Positions 24,833-35,727 of a stretch of DNA of 64,000 bases are shown here, in pieces; positions within the stretch are counted from its first letter, which is position 1; every line of letters starts with the position of its first letter. Location of the stretch: contig JAUZTG010000039.1 of the NCBI GenBank assembly GCA_030734395.1, positions 310,001 through 374,000 on the forward strand, read 5' to 3'. The stretch comes from Sarocladium kiliense. Lineage: Eukaryota; Ascomycota; Sordariomycetes; Hypocreales; Sarocladiaceae. The notes under the pieces are model-generated. The model worked only from the letters and a program-made list of their open reading frames with translations. It did no database searches and was not told the origin of the DNA. Position numbers and translations under genes: made by a program.

Positions 24833-25955
24833 TCAGTCCGTCCTCTTCGCCCTCGCCTCCTGAATCCTCCTCGTCATCTTCGGAATCCCCCAATGCCTCG
24901 CCGTATACCACTCCACAAGCCTCCTCGGCAAGAACGTCGTCGCAAACCAAATCAACTTCGTCATCCCTCCACACCAAAACCTCATCGGCGTACCCCCAAT
25001 CAGCCCATCCAACCACCCCTCCCCTCTCTCCGCCTGATCCGCCAATCTCCTCGCAAACTCCTCTCTCTTCATCGTGTTCGCCTTCTGGCTATATCCGAGC
25101 CTCCATTGGAACACATCCTCGACAGCTTTGTAGAGAGAGTTCTCGGGGAGGGTGTCCTCCAGCTTAGTGTTGGAGGAAGTGACTGTGCCAGTGACGGAGA
25201 GCATGACGCGCACGTTGAAGGGACGCAATTCCATCCTGAGAACGGAGGTCCATACGTCGAGGGCGCCCTTTGAAGCGCTATACACGGCGCCGAAGAGGTA
25301 GGGGATGCGGGTGGACGCCGAGGAGACGTTGATGATCAGGCCGCGAGTGGCAATGAGAGACGGGATGAGGAATTGAACAAGGCGCATAGGGCCGAGGACA
25401 TTGGTTTGAAAGACCATTTGAGAGCGTGTTGGAGAGCTGTCAAGGAAAGGGGCGACGTCACGAGCTCCGCTGGACACAAGGTCAGTATGAGCTACGCGTA
25501 TGAACGAGGGTACGGCTTACGCATTGTTGATGAGGATATCGAGCTTGCCACCCGTAAGACGCGTGACTTCATCGGTACAGGCTTTCATGCTCTCTTCACT
25601 GGTGACATCGAGGGCGAGGGCGCTCATGCCTTTGGCTGCGAGTTCCTTGAGGACGGCGGGGTCTCTGGCGGTACCCAGGACATGATAGCCTGGGATGTGA
25701 GTTAGCCTCTGTTTCTTTCATACAATGTTTTGCAAAATTAATGACATAGTGTGCGAAGCCATGTCAATGAAAGCAGACGGGCGAAGATGATTTGAAAGTG
25801 AAGCGACGTACCTCGGTCGAGGAACTCATTGGCGAGCGCATTGCCAATGCCACCAGGTGAAGTTCTGCGCCATGTTTAGTGCTTGCTCGCGAACAAAGGG
25901 GCAATTGAACAGATACACACCCTGTGATAAAGACTGTACGTTTGCGAGCTGCCAT
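24833..25955 (-). CDS. AYR1: short-chain dehydrogenase, Ayr1-like (1-acyl-DHAP reductase type)
   Basis: Four exons: 25955-25921, 25864-25812, 25689-25521 and 25469-24833, with introns of 56, 122 and 51 nt, joining in frame to 297 aa, the length of yeast Ayr1p. The NADP-binding TGTSPGGIG motif (residues 11-19) spans the first junction. LDILINNAGARD spans the third. The catalytic Ser is in INVSSAS, and Tyr and Lys are in YSASK. Yeast Ayr1 reduces 1-acyl-dihydroxyacetone phosphate in phosphatidic acid synthesis at lipid droplets/ER and also acts on lipids more broadly. The C-terminal region with a short hydrophobic stretch (IWFATTFLP) fits membrane association. Function by homology; other SDR substrates are possible. 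Confidence 0.85.
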
Positions 25956-26571
25956 TTCGTTTGCTGCTTGAGACTCTGTTGTCTGGAAATTTGGCGTTGA
26001 TGTTTGTTGGGAGAAGCTCCGATGATAAACGATGTTGGATGCAAGACATGTGATGTGGAAATTGCCGGTTAACCTTCCACCCCTTCGTACCCTATACTTG
26101 CATAACCCTCCGGCTGGCCGATCTCACGAGAGAAAGTGTAATTCATGGCGGAATGTTTGATGACAAAAATATTCATCATTGATTCTGACGATGAGGGCTT
26201 GCCTTTCTAAGTAATGCCTTGGTCATGATGTCAGATTTGGCACTGTGGTGTGATAAGCCTACTAGATGCTGACACCCAATGCGTGGATGTACTGATACTC
26301 TGCGGCGTAATCATCCCAATAGTCAATCCATACACCCGTGCAAGATTGCACATTCAATTGCAGTCATACTTCATTGAATTGTTTGCAATTACATATACAT
26401 GATGATAAGATCCGTTCATGATCCAAGTTCTATAATACGCTCCAAATCAGTTTTCCAGAAACGCCGTCATCCATGTCGCTAAAATCCGTTCAAAGGCACG
26501 AGTATAGAATCTCCCAACCGCCCGTGTTTTTACCCTCCGTCTATTCGGGCGACTTCTGACGTTGCGCCGGA
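25956..26571. other. intergenic
   Basis: Upstream flank of the Ayr1-like gene and 3' flank of the next minus-strand gene. Nothing further was recognised. Confidence 0.5.
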
Positions 26572-27609
26572 TTATCTCCTGCTAGCATCATATGACTGGT
26601 ATGGCTGTGGTGCCGATCCCGACAACTCAGCAGCATACTGCCCGTGTCCAGCCGGTTGCTGGCCACCGTCCATCTCGAATACTGGCGCAGTCTGCGGAGG
26701 TAGTTCTGCTTCCGCTCCCTGTGGCGGCGGCGTAGCATACGCTCCAGCATACTGTGCACCATTCCACCCTGGCGGTGCACTTCCCCAACTATTCGCCATT
26801 GCGCTTGGTGGCTGCGGGCTCGCGGTGTTATGTGTCATGGCAGGTGAGTAGCCGCCGCGACCGCTTGGTGAGAGTGCTGATACGGCTGACCAACGCCCGT
26901 TCTTCGGGTCGGTGTCGAAGTTGCTGGTGAGGCCGGGGGAAGGCTCAGTGGGAGGGAACGTTGTTGCGCCGTGGTAGGGGTTGCCACCGCCGTTGCCGTT
27001 GTTATCGGTTGGGAGCATGGGGTGCGATTCTTCACCAGAACGACGACGCCGGCGGATAAAGAAGAAGGCGGCAATCACAGCAATGGCAGCAACACCACCC
27101 ACAGCAATGCCTACAATCGCGCCGGTTGAAAGGCCACTGTCGTCTGAATTGTTTTTATCGTCATTGTTGTCGTTTGTGCCCGTAGGCCCGCTTGACGAAG
27201 TCGTACTCGTCGACGTCGAGGTGCTCGTACTCGAAGCTGAAGTGCTGGATGGTGAAGCTCCATCGGCAAGGGAGTTGAAGTCGCTCTGGCTGATTACCAA
27301 CGGCGTCTCGGTCTCGAGGCACGCGTCGGACATGATCTGATACACGCGCTTCACCAGGTCGTTTGCTTCCTTGCCAAGGCATTGAGCCGTGTTGACAACA
27401 AAGTCGCCGTTGTTAGAGCAGAGGCATTCGTTGAGAGCCTGGTTTGAGGCAGCGCCATTGCAATTGCTCTCATCGGAGGCTTTGTTTAAGCAGTCAAGTG
27501 CACCTTCTGGGTAGAGACCTGTGAAGTCGGAGTCGACAGCGAGAGCCAGAGGAGAGGCGAGGAGAGTGAGGATGAAAAGGAGACTTCTTGAAGGCGATTT
27601 TCGAGCCAT
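26572..27609 (-). CDS. single-pass membrane protein with Cys-rich ectodomain
   Basis: Intronless, 345 aa. The ATG at 27609 gives a good signal peptide (residues 1-25: basic start, LLFILTLLAS core). The frame stays open upstream to another ATG at 28152, but that extension hides the signal peptide and is probably untranslated. The ectodomain has six cysteines (near 40, 50, 62, 64, 77 and 97), followed by a Ser/Thr stalk (about 119-143, likely O-mannosylated) and an acidic Asn/Asp stretch. The TM helix is at about 163-185, followed directly by five Arg. The cytoplasmic tail of about 155 residues is Pro/Gly/Gln-rich. The layout resembles wall-stress sensors of the Wsc/Mid2 kind, but no WSC domain is present. 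The exact family is not recognised, so a surface sensor role is inference. Confidence 0.75.
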   Translation of the reverse strand: MARKSPSRSLLFILTLLASPLALAVDSDFTGLYPEGALDCLNKASDESNCNGAASNQALNECLCSNNGDFVVNTAQCLGKEANDLVKRVYQIMSDACLETETPLVISQSDFNSLADGASPSSTSASSTSTSTSTSTTSSSGPTGTNDNNDDKNNSDDSGLSTGAIVGIAVGGVAAIAVIAAFFFIRRRRRSGEESHPMLPTDNNGNGGGNPYHGATTFPPTEPSPGLTSNFDTDPKNGRWSAVSALSPSGRGGYSPAMTHNTASPQPPSAMANSWGSAPPGWNGAQYAGAYATPPPQGAEAELPPQTAPVFEMDGGQQPAGHGQYAAELSGSAPQPYQSYDASRR

Positions 27610-29254
27610 TGTCGCGGTTGTGACGATGTGAGAAATGACAGAGATTCTAGGTGCCAACTTCGACGGAGAGATGGCGCACTCGACAGCAGCGATTGGCGCA
27701 AGAGAATGGCAGTTGAAGCAACAGAAAGTTTGTGTCTTCTGAAGAAGCCAATTGGGGAGATTGTGAGGCGCAAGAACGAAGGAATCGCTCGCGGCGGTCG
27801 CGTAGACAAGGATCTGTTTGCCCGATCCCTGATCCTTGTGGAGAGAGTGACGTGGGGACAAATTCCAGAGCACTGACCGTTTGTCGATGCTAATTAGCTT
27901 AGCTACTGGCGATGATGGATGTTCGAACAGCTGAATGTGAGACTGGAAGGAAAGAACATTAGACGACGAGGAAAGCGAGCGGAGGAGAAGATGATAGAAC
28001 GTGGAGGTTGGTGATGAGGTAAGGAAAGGTGAGAGGTGAGGCGGTGGGAGGAGGAGGCGCTGCAGCATGAAGCGAACAAGGAGGAGGAGGGAGCAGGTCA
28101 GTGAGGCTGAGGGTCGGGACTGCAGTGGGCTGGGGTTGGTTGGGTAGTCCATCGGCGCCCCCAGTTGCCGGGTTCAAATGATGACGGAAATGCATTGGGA
28201 CATAATAATCTACGGACAAGATCAGCATGCCGCATGGCCGAGGAATGTCTGTGATTTTTCTGTGATTTTTTGAGGCTGAATTGACGCCGTTGTTGAGACC
28301 TCAAATGGTCACGACTGCGTTATGGTGATGTCTGTACGGAGGAACAGTTGATGCAGCGACTCGAGGAAGATCACGCAGTTCGTCTTGTACATGTTCATCC
28401 AAAGACATCCTGAAACACCATCATCAAACTCAAAGTGACAACTCGGATCGACACACCAACTCTCCGGAATTCCAACCCAACACCCAGCTAGCCAGCCAAC
28501 GAGCAAAGCAATCCAGGCAGACTTCCCCGTGGCGCAGCGCCTCCGAGATGCTGACAATCTCGTGGCACCACCATCCAGTTGCTTTCCTGCAGCTAATCAC
28601 TGCTGATGCTAATTTAAGATCCCGAATTCTCGTAAGCTAAACTGTACTTGGCGGTTGGCTGAGCGGTTGGGTTGTGCCACTCCAGCCACGCCACGGCTCT
28701 GTAGGGCTGTGGGGAACCTCATGTTATTAGTGGATGTTAGGCGTTGTAGATCGCCGGCTGGGTGGTCGATGGGGCTGCGATTGGAAGAAGCCAAGAGGTG
28801 GGAGAGAAAGCTTGTCTGGGGGAGTCAACGGTGACAGGGCTGACGAGTGGGATGGTGAATGCTACGTTGAAGACGGCCACAGCTCGAGAACATGATTGTG
28901 CTATTCAATTTCAAGGCAGTCCATCTGCCTTCGAAGAAGTGCCGGGGAATGGGCGTCCACGGCTATCGGCAAGGGCCGTGCTGTAGTGATTGCGCTTAGC
29001 CACGTCTCGACTTTGTCTCGTGAACCTTTGCAGTGAACATGGGCACTGCCTCTCTAATATGGCATATCACGAAGCGATCAAAGTACCCGACTTTTCAAAC
29101 CCTGCATCAGATTGGGCCATGCGCAAGAATGGGATGCTCGGCGTCAACCAAGCGGCCGTTGTGCGTCGATTACTCTGAAATCGCCAAACCCTACCAGAGG
29201 CCACCTTTTGCCACAGTCGCAAAATTGACTACGTAGCCGTATATGCTATGCAAA
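27610..29254. other. intergenic, long 5' flank
   Basis: The upstream flank of the membrane-protein gene is CT-rich on the minus strand (27900-28200). The rest is the 3' flank of the amino acid permease gene. No separate gene is supported. Confidence 0.5.
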
Positions 29255-30897
29255 CTAAAGCCCATTGCTCTTGCAAGAGAAGACGCCAGACACGGTACCC
29301 GCTTCGAACTGGTCAATGATCCCCTGTACGCTGACATAGGTACCCAGAGTGAGGAACATGGCGCCGATGAGGATGATGATGACGTTCAGAGGAACGCCAA
29401 TATAGTCAGTGATGCCCTTGCGATCTCGTCCAACCTTGATATCGGCATTGCGCATGCGGAAATAGGCCACCGCCCAGAAGATGAAGCCAAACCAGCAGTT
29501 GAAGAGGGAAGACATGACAGAGAGAACTGTGCGCGATTAGCCCGCGACCTAGAGAAACGCGGTTATGAGAGACTGGGAGGATACGTACGAGACGAGAAGA
29601 AGGGAATGATCTCAGCAATGATGAACGAGGCAATCCACGTCAGCAAGAGAACGCCCGACCACGAAAGCCAGCCGATGACGGTATGCTCAGTGACGTGCTT
29701 GGTGTTCTTGAACATGCGGAAGAAGATGAAGCGTCCTGACACCGAGGCGTAGAGGCAGCCCACGAAGATGATCGTTGGAACCATGAACGAGTAGGCGACC
29801 TTCTTGTAGGTGTCTTCCAGGACACCGAAGGCTGGGGCCATGATGTAGTTGCCGCCACTGTAGGCGTAGATAATGGACCCGACGAGGCTGAATGTGATGA
29901 TTTCAGCGATTGTGCAAGCCCAGAGAGCCTTCGGAAATTGTCTGAAATCGTGTCAGTATGGCGAAAAAGCTGTCGGATGCAAGCTGTGGACCTACCGAGG
30001 GTCGCGCATCTCGGCGATGAAGCTGGGGAGGGTCGTCTGCCCGATGAAGGTATAGCTCATGTTCATATACGCAGCCATACCAGTCACCAGCGTCGTGCTC
30101 CTAGGCGTCCAGGCCACGACTGAGGGCTCACCAAAGCTAGGATACGCGGCTGGCTTGCCCTGAACGCCAGCGAAGATGGTTGCCACGAAGACGGAGATGA
30201 ATGTGAAGAAGGCCGACCCCATAGCCAACTTGGACAGCGCGTTGAAGGTCCGGGGTAAAGAGCCAAGCCAAGAGATGATCGCAACCACGGCAGCGAAGGC
30301 GACAGTACGGCAGCCACCAATGTAGTCGGCCTCGGTCATGGTGTTGAGGTAGACTCCGCCGACGAGGACATGCAGCGCCTGGATGAAGGTATTGTTGAGA
30401 ACGAACATGATTGCCGTCCACCACCAAGCCCACTTCTTGCCGAACCAGATCACCTCACCGACATCGCACACATCGCGCACTTCTGGATGCCGCAAGCAAA
30501 ACTCCCACACGACTAGACTCGTATACAGGACCAGGCCCGCCGTAGCAGCGGTCAAGATGAGACCTGGCACGAGGCCCAGGAAGCTGTATGACCAGGGAAA
30601 GCTCATAATAGACAACACGATGAACTCGCTGAAGAGCAGACCTGCTGTCTTCTGCCATGAGCATGTCCGGTATTGGATGGCATTGCCTTGTTCGGACTCG
30701 ACCTGCTTGGCGAGAATCGCTTCAGCAGACTCATCGGTGTCGGAGACATGGCCGAGGAGTTTCTCGTTGACAGGTTCGATTCGTGGGCCGACGATGACGT
30801 TGGGTCCACCGAATAGTGAGGCCGTGAACGTTGACCGTGGCGGAGGACCAGGCGGCTCTGGGTCAGTATAGTTTGCCTTTGGATCGTGATCGGACAT
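29255..30897 (-). CDS. amino acid transporter (AAAP family, Mtr-like)
   Basis: Three exons: 30897-29996, 29941-29589 and 29526-29255, with introns of 54 and 62 nt, giving 508 aa. The ATG at 30897 was chosen over the open frame extending upstream because it precedes the conserved soluble N-terminus. About eleven hydrophobic helices follow (for example SEFIVLSIMSFPWSYSFLGL and FAAVVAIISWLGSLP). The layout and the LPSFIAEMRDPRQFPKAL motif in the middle match fungal neutral/aromatic amino acid permeases of the Aa_trans/AAAP family, such as Neurospora mtr. It should reside in the plasma membrane and import amino acids by proton symport. Specificity is not readable from sequence. Confidence 0.87.
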
Positions 30898-31598
30898 TAT
30901 GTAGATCCTTCTTGGTGTAAGTCTCTGACGCAGATGATCATGTGAGGTGATAGACCCAAGTGGAGCTCTTACTTCTCTGTGCAAGCAGCGTAGTGATAGA
31001 ATGAGGTATGAGAAAGTAGAGAATTGACGAGAAAACTCAATTCGTAGCCCAATAAACAGCGAGCGGAATGAACCTTATACGTAGGGGGAGCACATGCGAT
31101 GGCGCGACCGTTTCCCAGGGACTCTGTATAGACATAAGGTTATACTACTTACGCTAGGATTGCACCCGCTGCAACCACACTTCCCAAGCGCCGATTGATC
31201 CTGGGTGGTCTCTGGGAGGTGGCATGCTGAATGAAGCAAGGCGGCGAATTCATGATGTCACATTGCCGTATGCTGCGCAGTACAAGCTGTTGATGTGCAG
31301 ACAAGACAATGCTTTATTCCTGACGACTGTGGTATTTTTTGCCATAGATCTAGGGCTTCTCGTGTGCTTGGAGACTCGCAATTCTCAATCAGTGTCATCT
31401 CCTGCCCTGCTATGAAGCAGTGTAGTTGCGCCATGGATGTGCCTCCAGCTACTGGGATTGCCATCCGGTCCGTGATCTCCCCTTGTGGAGGCTGAACGCG
31501 ACCGACATCCGGCCAAGCACGTCAAACCCACCGCGACGAACCTGATCTTGTAATTGGATCGCTCCGTCCGATTTGCACAGTAGGCATCCTTAGCGTGA
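30898..31598. other. intergenic
   Basis: Upstream flank of the amino acid permease gene. No other feature was recognised. Confidence 0.5.
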
Positions 31599-31985
31599 CT
31601 AACAGCTTATGCTTTGCCATGTCGTTCGGTATGTTGGTGGCAGGCACACGGAGATATCCGCCAGTGCGCAAGGTGAGAACCCCACGCAGATATTCCCCTT
31701 CTGGTAAAGCTTGTAGGCAAATTGCTGCAAAGCGCCATTGTACCCTTGGATCACGACATAGCCCGTGACGTTGCCTGATGCTGGAGGATCGTTCAGTGGG
31801 TTGCGCACCGGATGGTCACTCCGGCAGCATATACGTTGAACGCCCATTGAACAGGACTGCGCATTTGTGTCTCGTAATCGCCAGGGATACCTATCACACA
31901 GAGATCCGTCCCAGCTGGGGTCGCTATGAGATGCATAACCTGATGGCGCAATCTCGCTGTTAACAGGGTTGCGCACCTCGTTCTG
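31599..31985 (-). pseudogene. possible decayed small secreted-protein gene
   Basis: Protein-like sequence runs in two overlapping minus-strand frames. The upstream part reads LCVIGIPGDYETQM and AFNVYAAGVTIRC in one frame. The downstream part reads GNVTGYVVIQGYNGALQQF and KGNICVGF in another, ending in a Cys-containing tail before TAG at 31599. Neither frame has a start codon with a signal peptide. The break near 31800 could be a frameshift, or an intron I could not place. The composition (aromatic, Gly, Cys, Thr) resembles small secreted fungal proteins, but no family is recognised. Confidence 0.3.
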
Positions 31986-32604
31986 TTAGGTGCCGCGGCG
32001 TCAAGCTGTCGGGATGCCTCACACAGGCTGGCGGAGTGTGGCCATGCTTCCCCGAGCTTCTCCAGAATCTTTGTGCGAATTAACTCGTCTCAACATAGTC
32101 ACCATCCCAAGTCATTTGTAGGTACGATGCGATGCAAGTTGAGGCTCGGTTCTAAGTTCCGAATCGTGAAGCCTCTATCGGGCGGCAGATCTCTTGGTCA
32201 TCGCTTGGCACAGCTTGGCGATCTGCATCGCTTCTGTGGCGTTCTTGCACGCCGAGAAGCTATCACGATGCAACTTTGTACTTGAACATTTTTATACCTT
32301 AGGTAGGGAAACATATTGCTGGCTGAGACTCCTCGAGTGGTTGAGGTTGAAGGTCCCTGTTTTGCTCCATGTGAACCGAACGGGTAGTCAGTGGTAGCCT
32401 CCGCATGTCACAAATGGCAAAGGCGACATGCGGATGCGTATAACCCGAATTGTGAGTATTAGGGTGCTGCTCATGAGGTTTAAGATCAAGAACGTGAATA
32501 TGATGCTAATCGGTGCAGCATCTAAACGCAGTCATTTAATGTCGGATGTTATAGCCGGACGACCATTTTGACGGCTTGTTCGATCCTTGAAAGCACAAGA
32601 GATA
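31986..32604. other. intergenic
   Basis: 3' flank of the sugar-type transporter gene. No supported feature. Confidence 0.5.
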
Positions 32605-34504
32605 TCAAGCAGTGGCTGTTTGCGGCTTGCCAGACGCATCATACTGTGCACTGCGCTCCATTTCCCCTCCCTCAGCAGCTGCCTGCTTGACCTGCGCATT
32701 CGTGAGTTCCACAATATCCTTCTCCTCGCCGTCAAAGTACTTCGTGATTTCCTCCAATGGAGTGTACCGGGTTTCGATAAGCTGCGTGTAGATGAACCAA
32801 CATTGGAAGAGTAGGAAGCAGCAGTACACGATGTAGTACCTCCAAGCAATGTTCTCGATCGCGATAGGGTTGACAAATTGGTTGAAGAAGAGGGCGGCCA
32901 GGATCGTGAAGCTGCCGATGACGCCACCTTTTGCACGAAGGCCGTACGGGAGAATCTCGAGATTGTATGTCGTCTGAACACCAGTTTGAAAGTTCTTATC
33001 ACGGTATTAGCGTGAAGACATGTGACTCTGAACAGGGGCACTCACGTTGAACGAGTCGTAGACGAAGATCATGACCACGACTGCGCGGCCCAGCGCAGGG
33101 TTGTCTTGACCACCAATCTCGTATCGTGCAGACAGAATAGTCCACACAATAAAGGCGGTGGTCATACCGATAGTACTGATCAGCATGATCTGGCGTCTAC
33201 CAAGGAAGTCGATAAAGAAGGCGAAGATGGAGTTCACCACAAGAGCCCATGCACGCAGCCCGCCATTGATACCGAGTTGATCCTGGGGGTCTTTGATCCC
33301 CACATTCTCGAGAATGAGGCGCATGTAATAGCCGATGAGACCACCGCCAGACCACTGCTGGAAGAGACACATGGCAATGACCAGCATTATCCTCTTTCGG
33401 TTGCCGGGTGTGCGGAGGAAGTCGCTGTATCCAGTGCTTTGTCCAAGCTGTTTGTCGAGATTGAGACTGGTGTAAATCTCACTGTATTCGATATTGACGA
33501 GCTCGTCCTCTTCATCACCTTCAGCATGATAATGAGCAAGGATCTTCTTAGCCTTTTCGCATTGGTCCTTAGCGATGTAGAATCGGGGGCTTTCGGGCAC
33601 CCAGGGCATGACGGGGACGATAAGCAGTGTGCAACAGCATTGCAAGAGAGACGGAAGCCTCCAAGCCCAGTGACTATCGAGCTGGAGCGTTCCACTATAG
33701 CAGTGTCAGGATTTGATGGGGACATTACTTTGGCAGGAAGCTTCTCACTATGTTACCCAAGAGGCAATGAAGCTGCCAACAAACCATGAGACACCGAACA
33801 ACGTCGTACAGATAGCGCGATGCTGAGGATGAGCGATCTCAGAGACAAGGATGGGGGCAGGACCGAGTGTCAGTGCTGCCAATATGGTCAGCATCCACGG
33901 ACGATCCTCTTCAGCGCCTGAGGGTCTTACTCATGCCAAAGCCAAGCAAGAATCGGCCGGCAACAAACATATCGAAGTTCAGTGCCCCTGCCTGAAGGCC
34001 AACGCCCATGAAGACGATGACAGACCCAATGTAGATACCAGACTTTCGACCCCAACGGTCGATAATAGGCGGAATAAAGGCCAAGGCACCGATTGAGCCC
34101 AGGGTCATGATGGAGGTGAACAGGCTAAGTCTTGGTCCAGACGGTTCGTCGAAGTATTCACGCCAGTACGATAGCGACTAGAGTAGTTCATTAAGTCAAA
34201 AGCCACTTTGGTCTGTGGAATGCTCTGGTTTTACCTGCAGACCGTTCACTGGTTAAGGTGTCAGCATTATCAATCCTCAAGCTTGTTCGCCGCTGCCGCC
34301 GTACTTACTCATAGAACTGTCGAAGCCATGGGCAATATTATTCATGACCAAGATCGTGGTGAAGAAATAAAGCTTTCGCATGTTGGGCCTCTCCCACCAC
34401 TTCACATTGGGCCATGTTCGCCCGGCGAAGAAGAAGAAGCCCTTCGGGGGCTTGCCACTTTTCACATTGGTGGTTTTCGGCGGAGCAGACAGAAGGCGAA
34501 CCAT
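32605..34504 (-). CDS. MFS sugar-type transporter
   Basis: Six exons: 34504-34309, 34248-34235, 34177-33931, 33875-33749, 33694-33046 and 32994-32605, with introns of 60, 57, 55, 54 and 51 nt, giving 540 aa. Exon 2 is only 14 nt and is needed to complete the family motif SSMMNGLQSLSYW. Sugar-porter hallmarks are visible: IIDRWGRKSG in the loop after TM2, PESPRFY after TM6, and FLGRRQ in the second half. About twelve helices are expected, with a cytoplasmic acidic C-tail. The closest type is the fungal hexose/lactose/quinate-like permease group (Sugar_tr). The substrate is unknown. It sits just outside the 35.7-50 kb catabolic cluster, and no CGG-N10-CCG element was seen in its upstream region. 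Confidence 0.85.
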
Positions 34505-35727
34505 GTTTGCTACAATGTTTCGTATAGTTGTCTTTTAGTCAAAGGAGCGCAAATGAGAATCTCTTCATTGTCGGTTTGAGAGCCTAGAACAGCGAGGAGA
34601 ACCCTTCGTATATACGCCGCGGGTATTTGCATAAGGAAAGCCAAAGAGGCAGGGATCGACTGCCTGATGGTAAGAAGCGTTGCAACCGCATTACTGAACA
34701 TCGGACGTGGGGAGCGGGGAAAGATCAGGGGACACCCTTCAAGTTGCGGAGAGCTTCCGTAGGTTCTTGGCTAAGAATTGTAGTGATGACAAGGTAGAGG
34801 TAAGAAGAGCCATGGCGATCGTCTCTTCGCCTCAGGCTTGTAGCAGCCAACACAGAGAGCTACGACTCATGACACCATCAACATGGAAACGTATCATCCC
34901 TTTGCGATAAAGCCATGCTACAGCATGTCAGAGCCTCTCAGAGCTGAAGGAAGTAAAATCCCACCACTGAATTCGCGAAGGATATTCAGGTCTGAAGCTA
35001 TTCCACGTTTAAGGTTAAATGCACTCCACCGTAACAGCCCGCATTTCCCCATGGGCCAGCCCTACCCCGACGGCATTGCGTTTTCCAGTGCCATGTTGGG
35101 TGGAAAGTGCCCGAGCACTAACACGAGCCAATACGCCCGATCTTGGCGATCTGGTTTGGGTATGACTTTAAACAGCGATGCATTCAGCCTGAAAGGCATC
35201 TGTCAAAAGCCGAGCGAAGCTGAGCAGGGCTTCGATGTTGCCGATTCCTTTGGGGTTCAATGAAGAGTTCATCACACAATCGCAACTGTTATTGTCAGTC
35301 TATACCTCCGTCCTGCGTACTCAGCAAGGCGGAACTGGCGGAGACCTCTACTGTGTCCAATGTTATGTGCTCCTTTACTACATGTTTGGATTCGTAGCGG
35401 AGAAGTGATTGATGTTCCTCGGCATTAGACCGACGGGATAATCTGGACCCGGCCATGCAGACTGACTGTGTGAGACGGAATTTAAGAACGTCCCGCACCA
35501 ATGCCGATAGCCTAGCCAGTAAGGTGTATTTCCGTTCCTTCGAAAGTTGCTCCGGCCGGGGTGTCATGCCAATTGGGGTTTGATAGGCTATCTACAATCT
35601 GCGCCCAGGACTTCGTCACACCGAAGTAAAATGGCAGCGAGAACCATGTCGGGATGACGCCTTTGACTGTAGTGATTTAAGATACATATATCTTCGCCTT
35701 TGGTAGAGGATCAAGTCCGGTGAGGGA
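34505..35727. other. intergenic, left edge of the catabolic cluster
   Basis: Upstream flank of the sugar-type transporter and 3' flank of the aldehyde dehydrogenase. A 90-codon minus-strand frame at 35295-35567 has no recognisable features. Confidence 0.5.

Noticed and set aside
27610..28152. In-frame ATG extension of the single-pass membrane protein by 181 codons
   Set aside because: The extension has promoter-like CT-rich composition and would bury the signal peptide that starts at 27609.
32605..34504. Sugar-type MFS transporter as a member of the aromatic cluster
   Set aside because: It is separated by 1.2 kb of intergenic DNA from the ALDH stop, and its upstream region lacks the shared operator. 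Association remains possible but unsupported.
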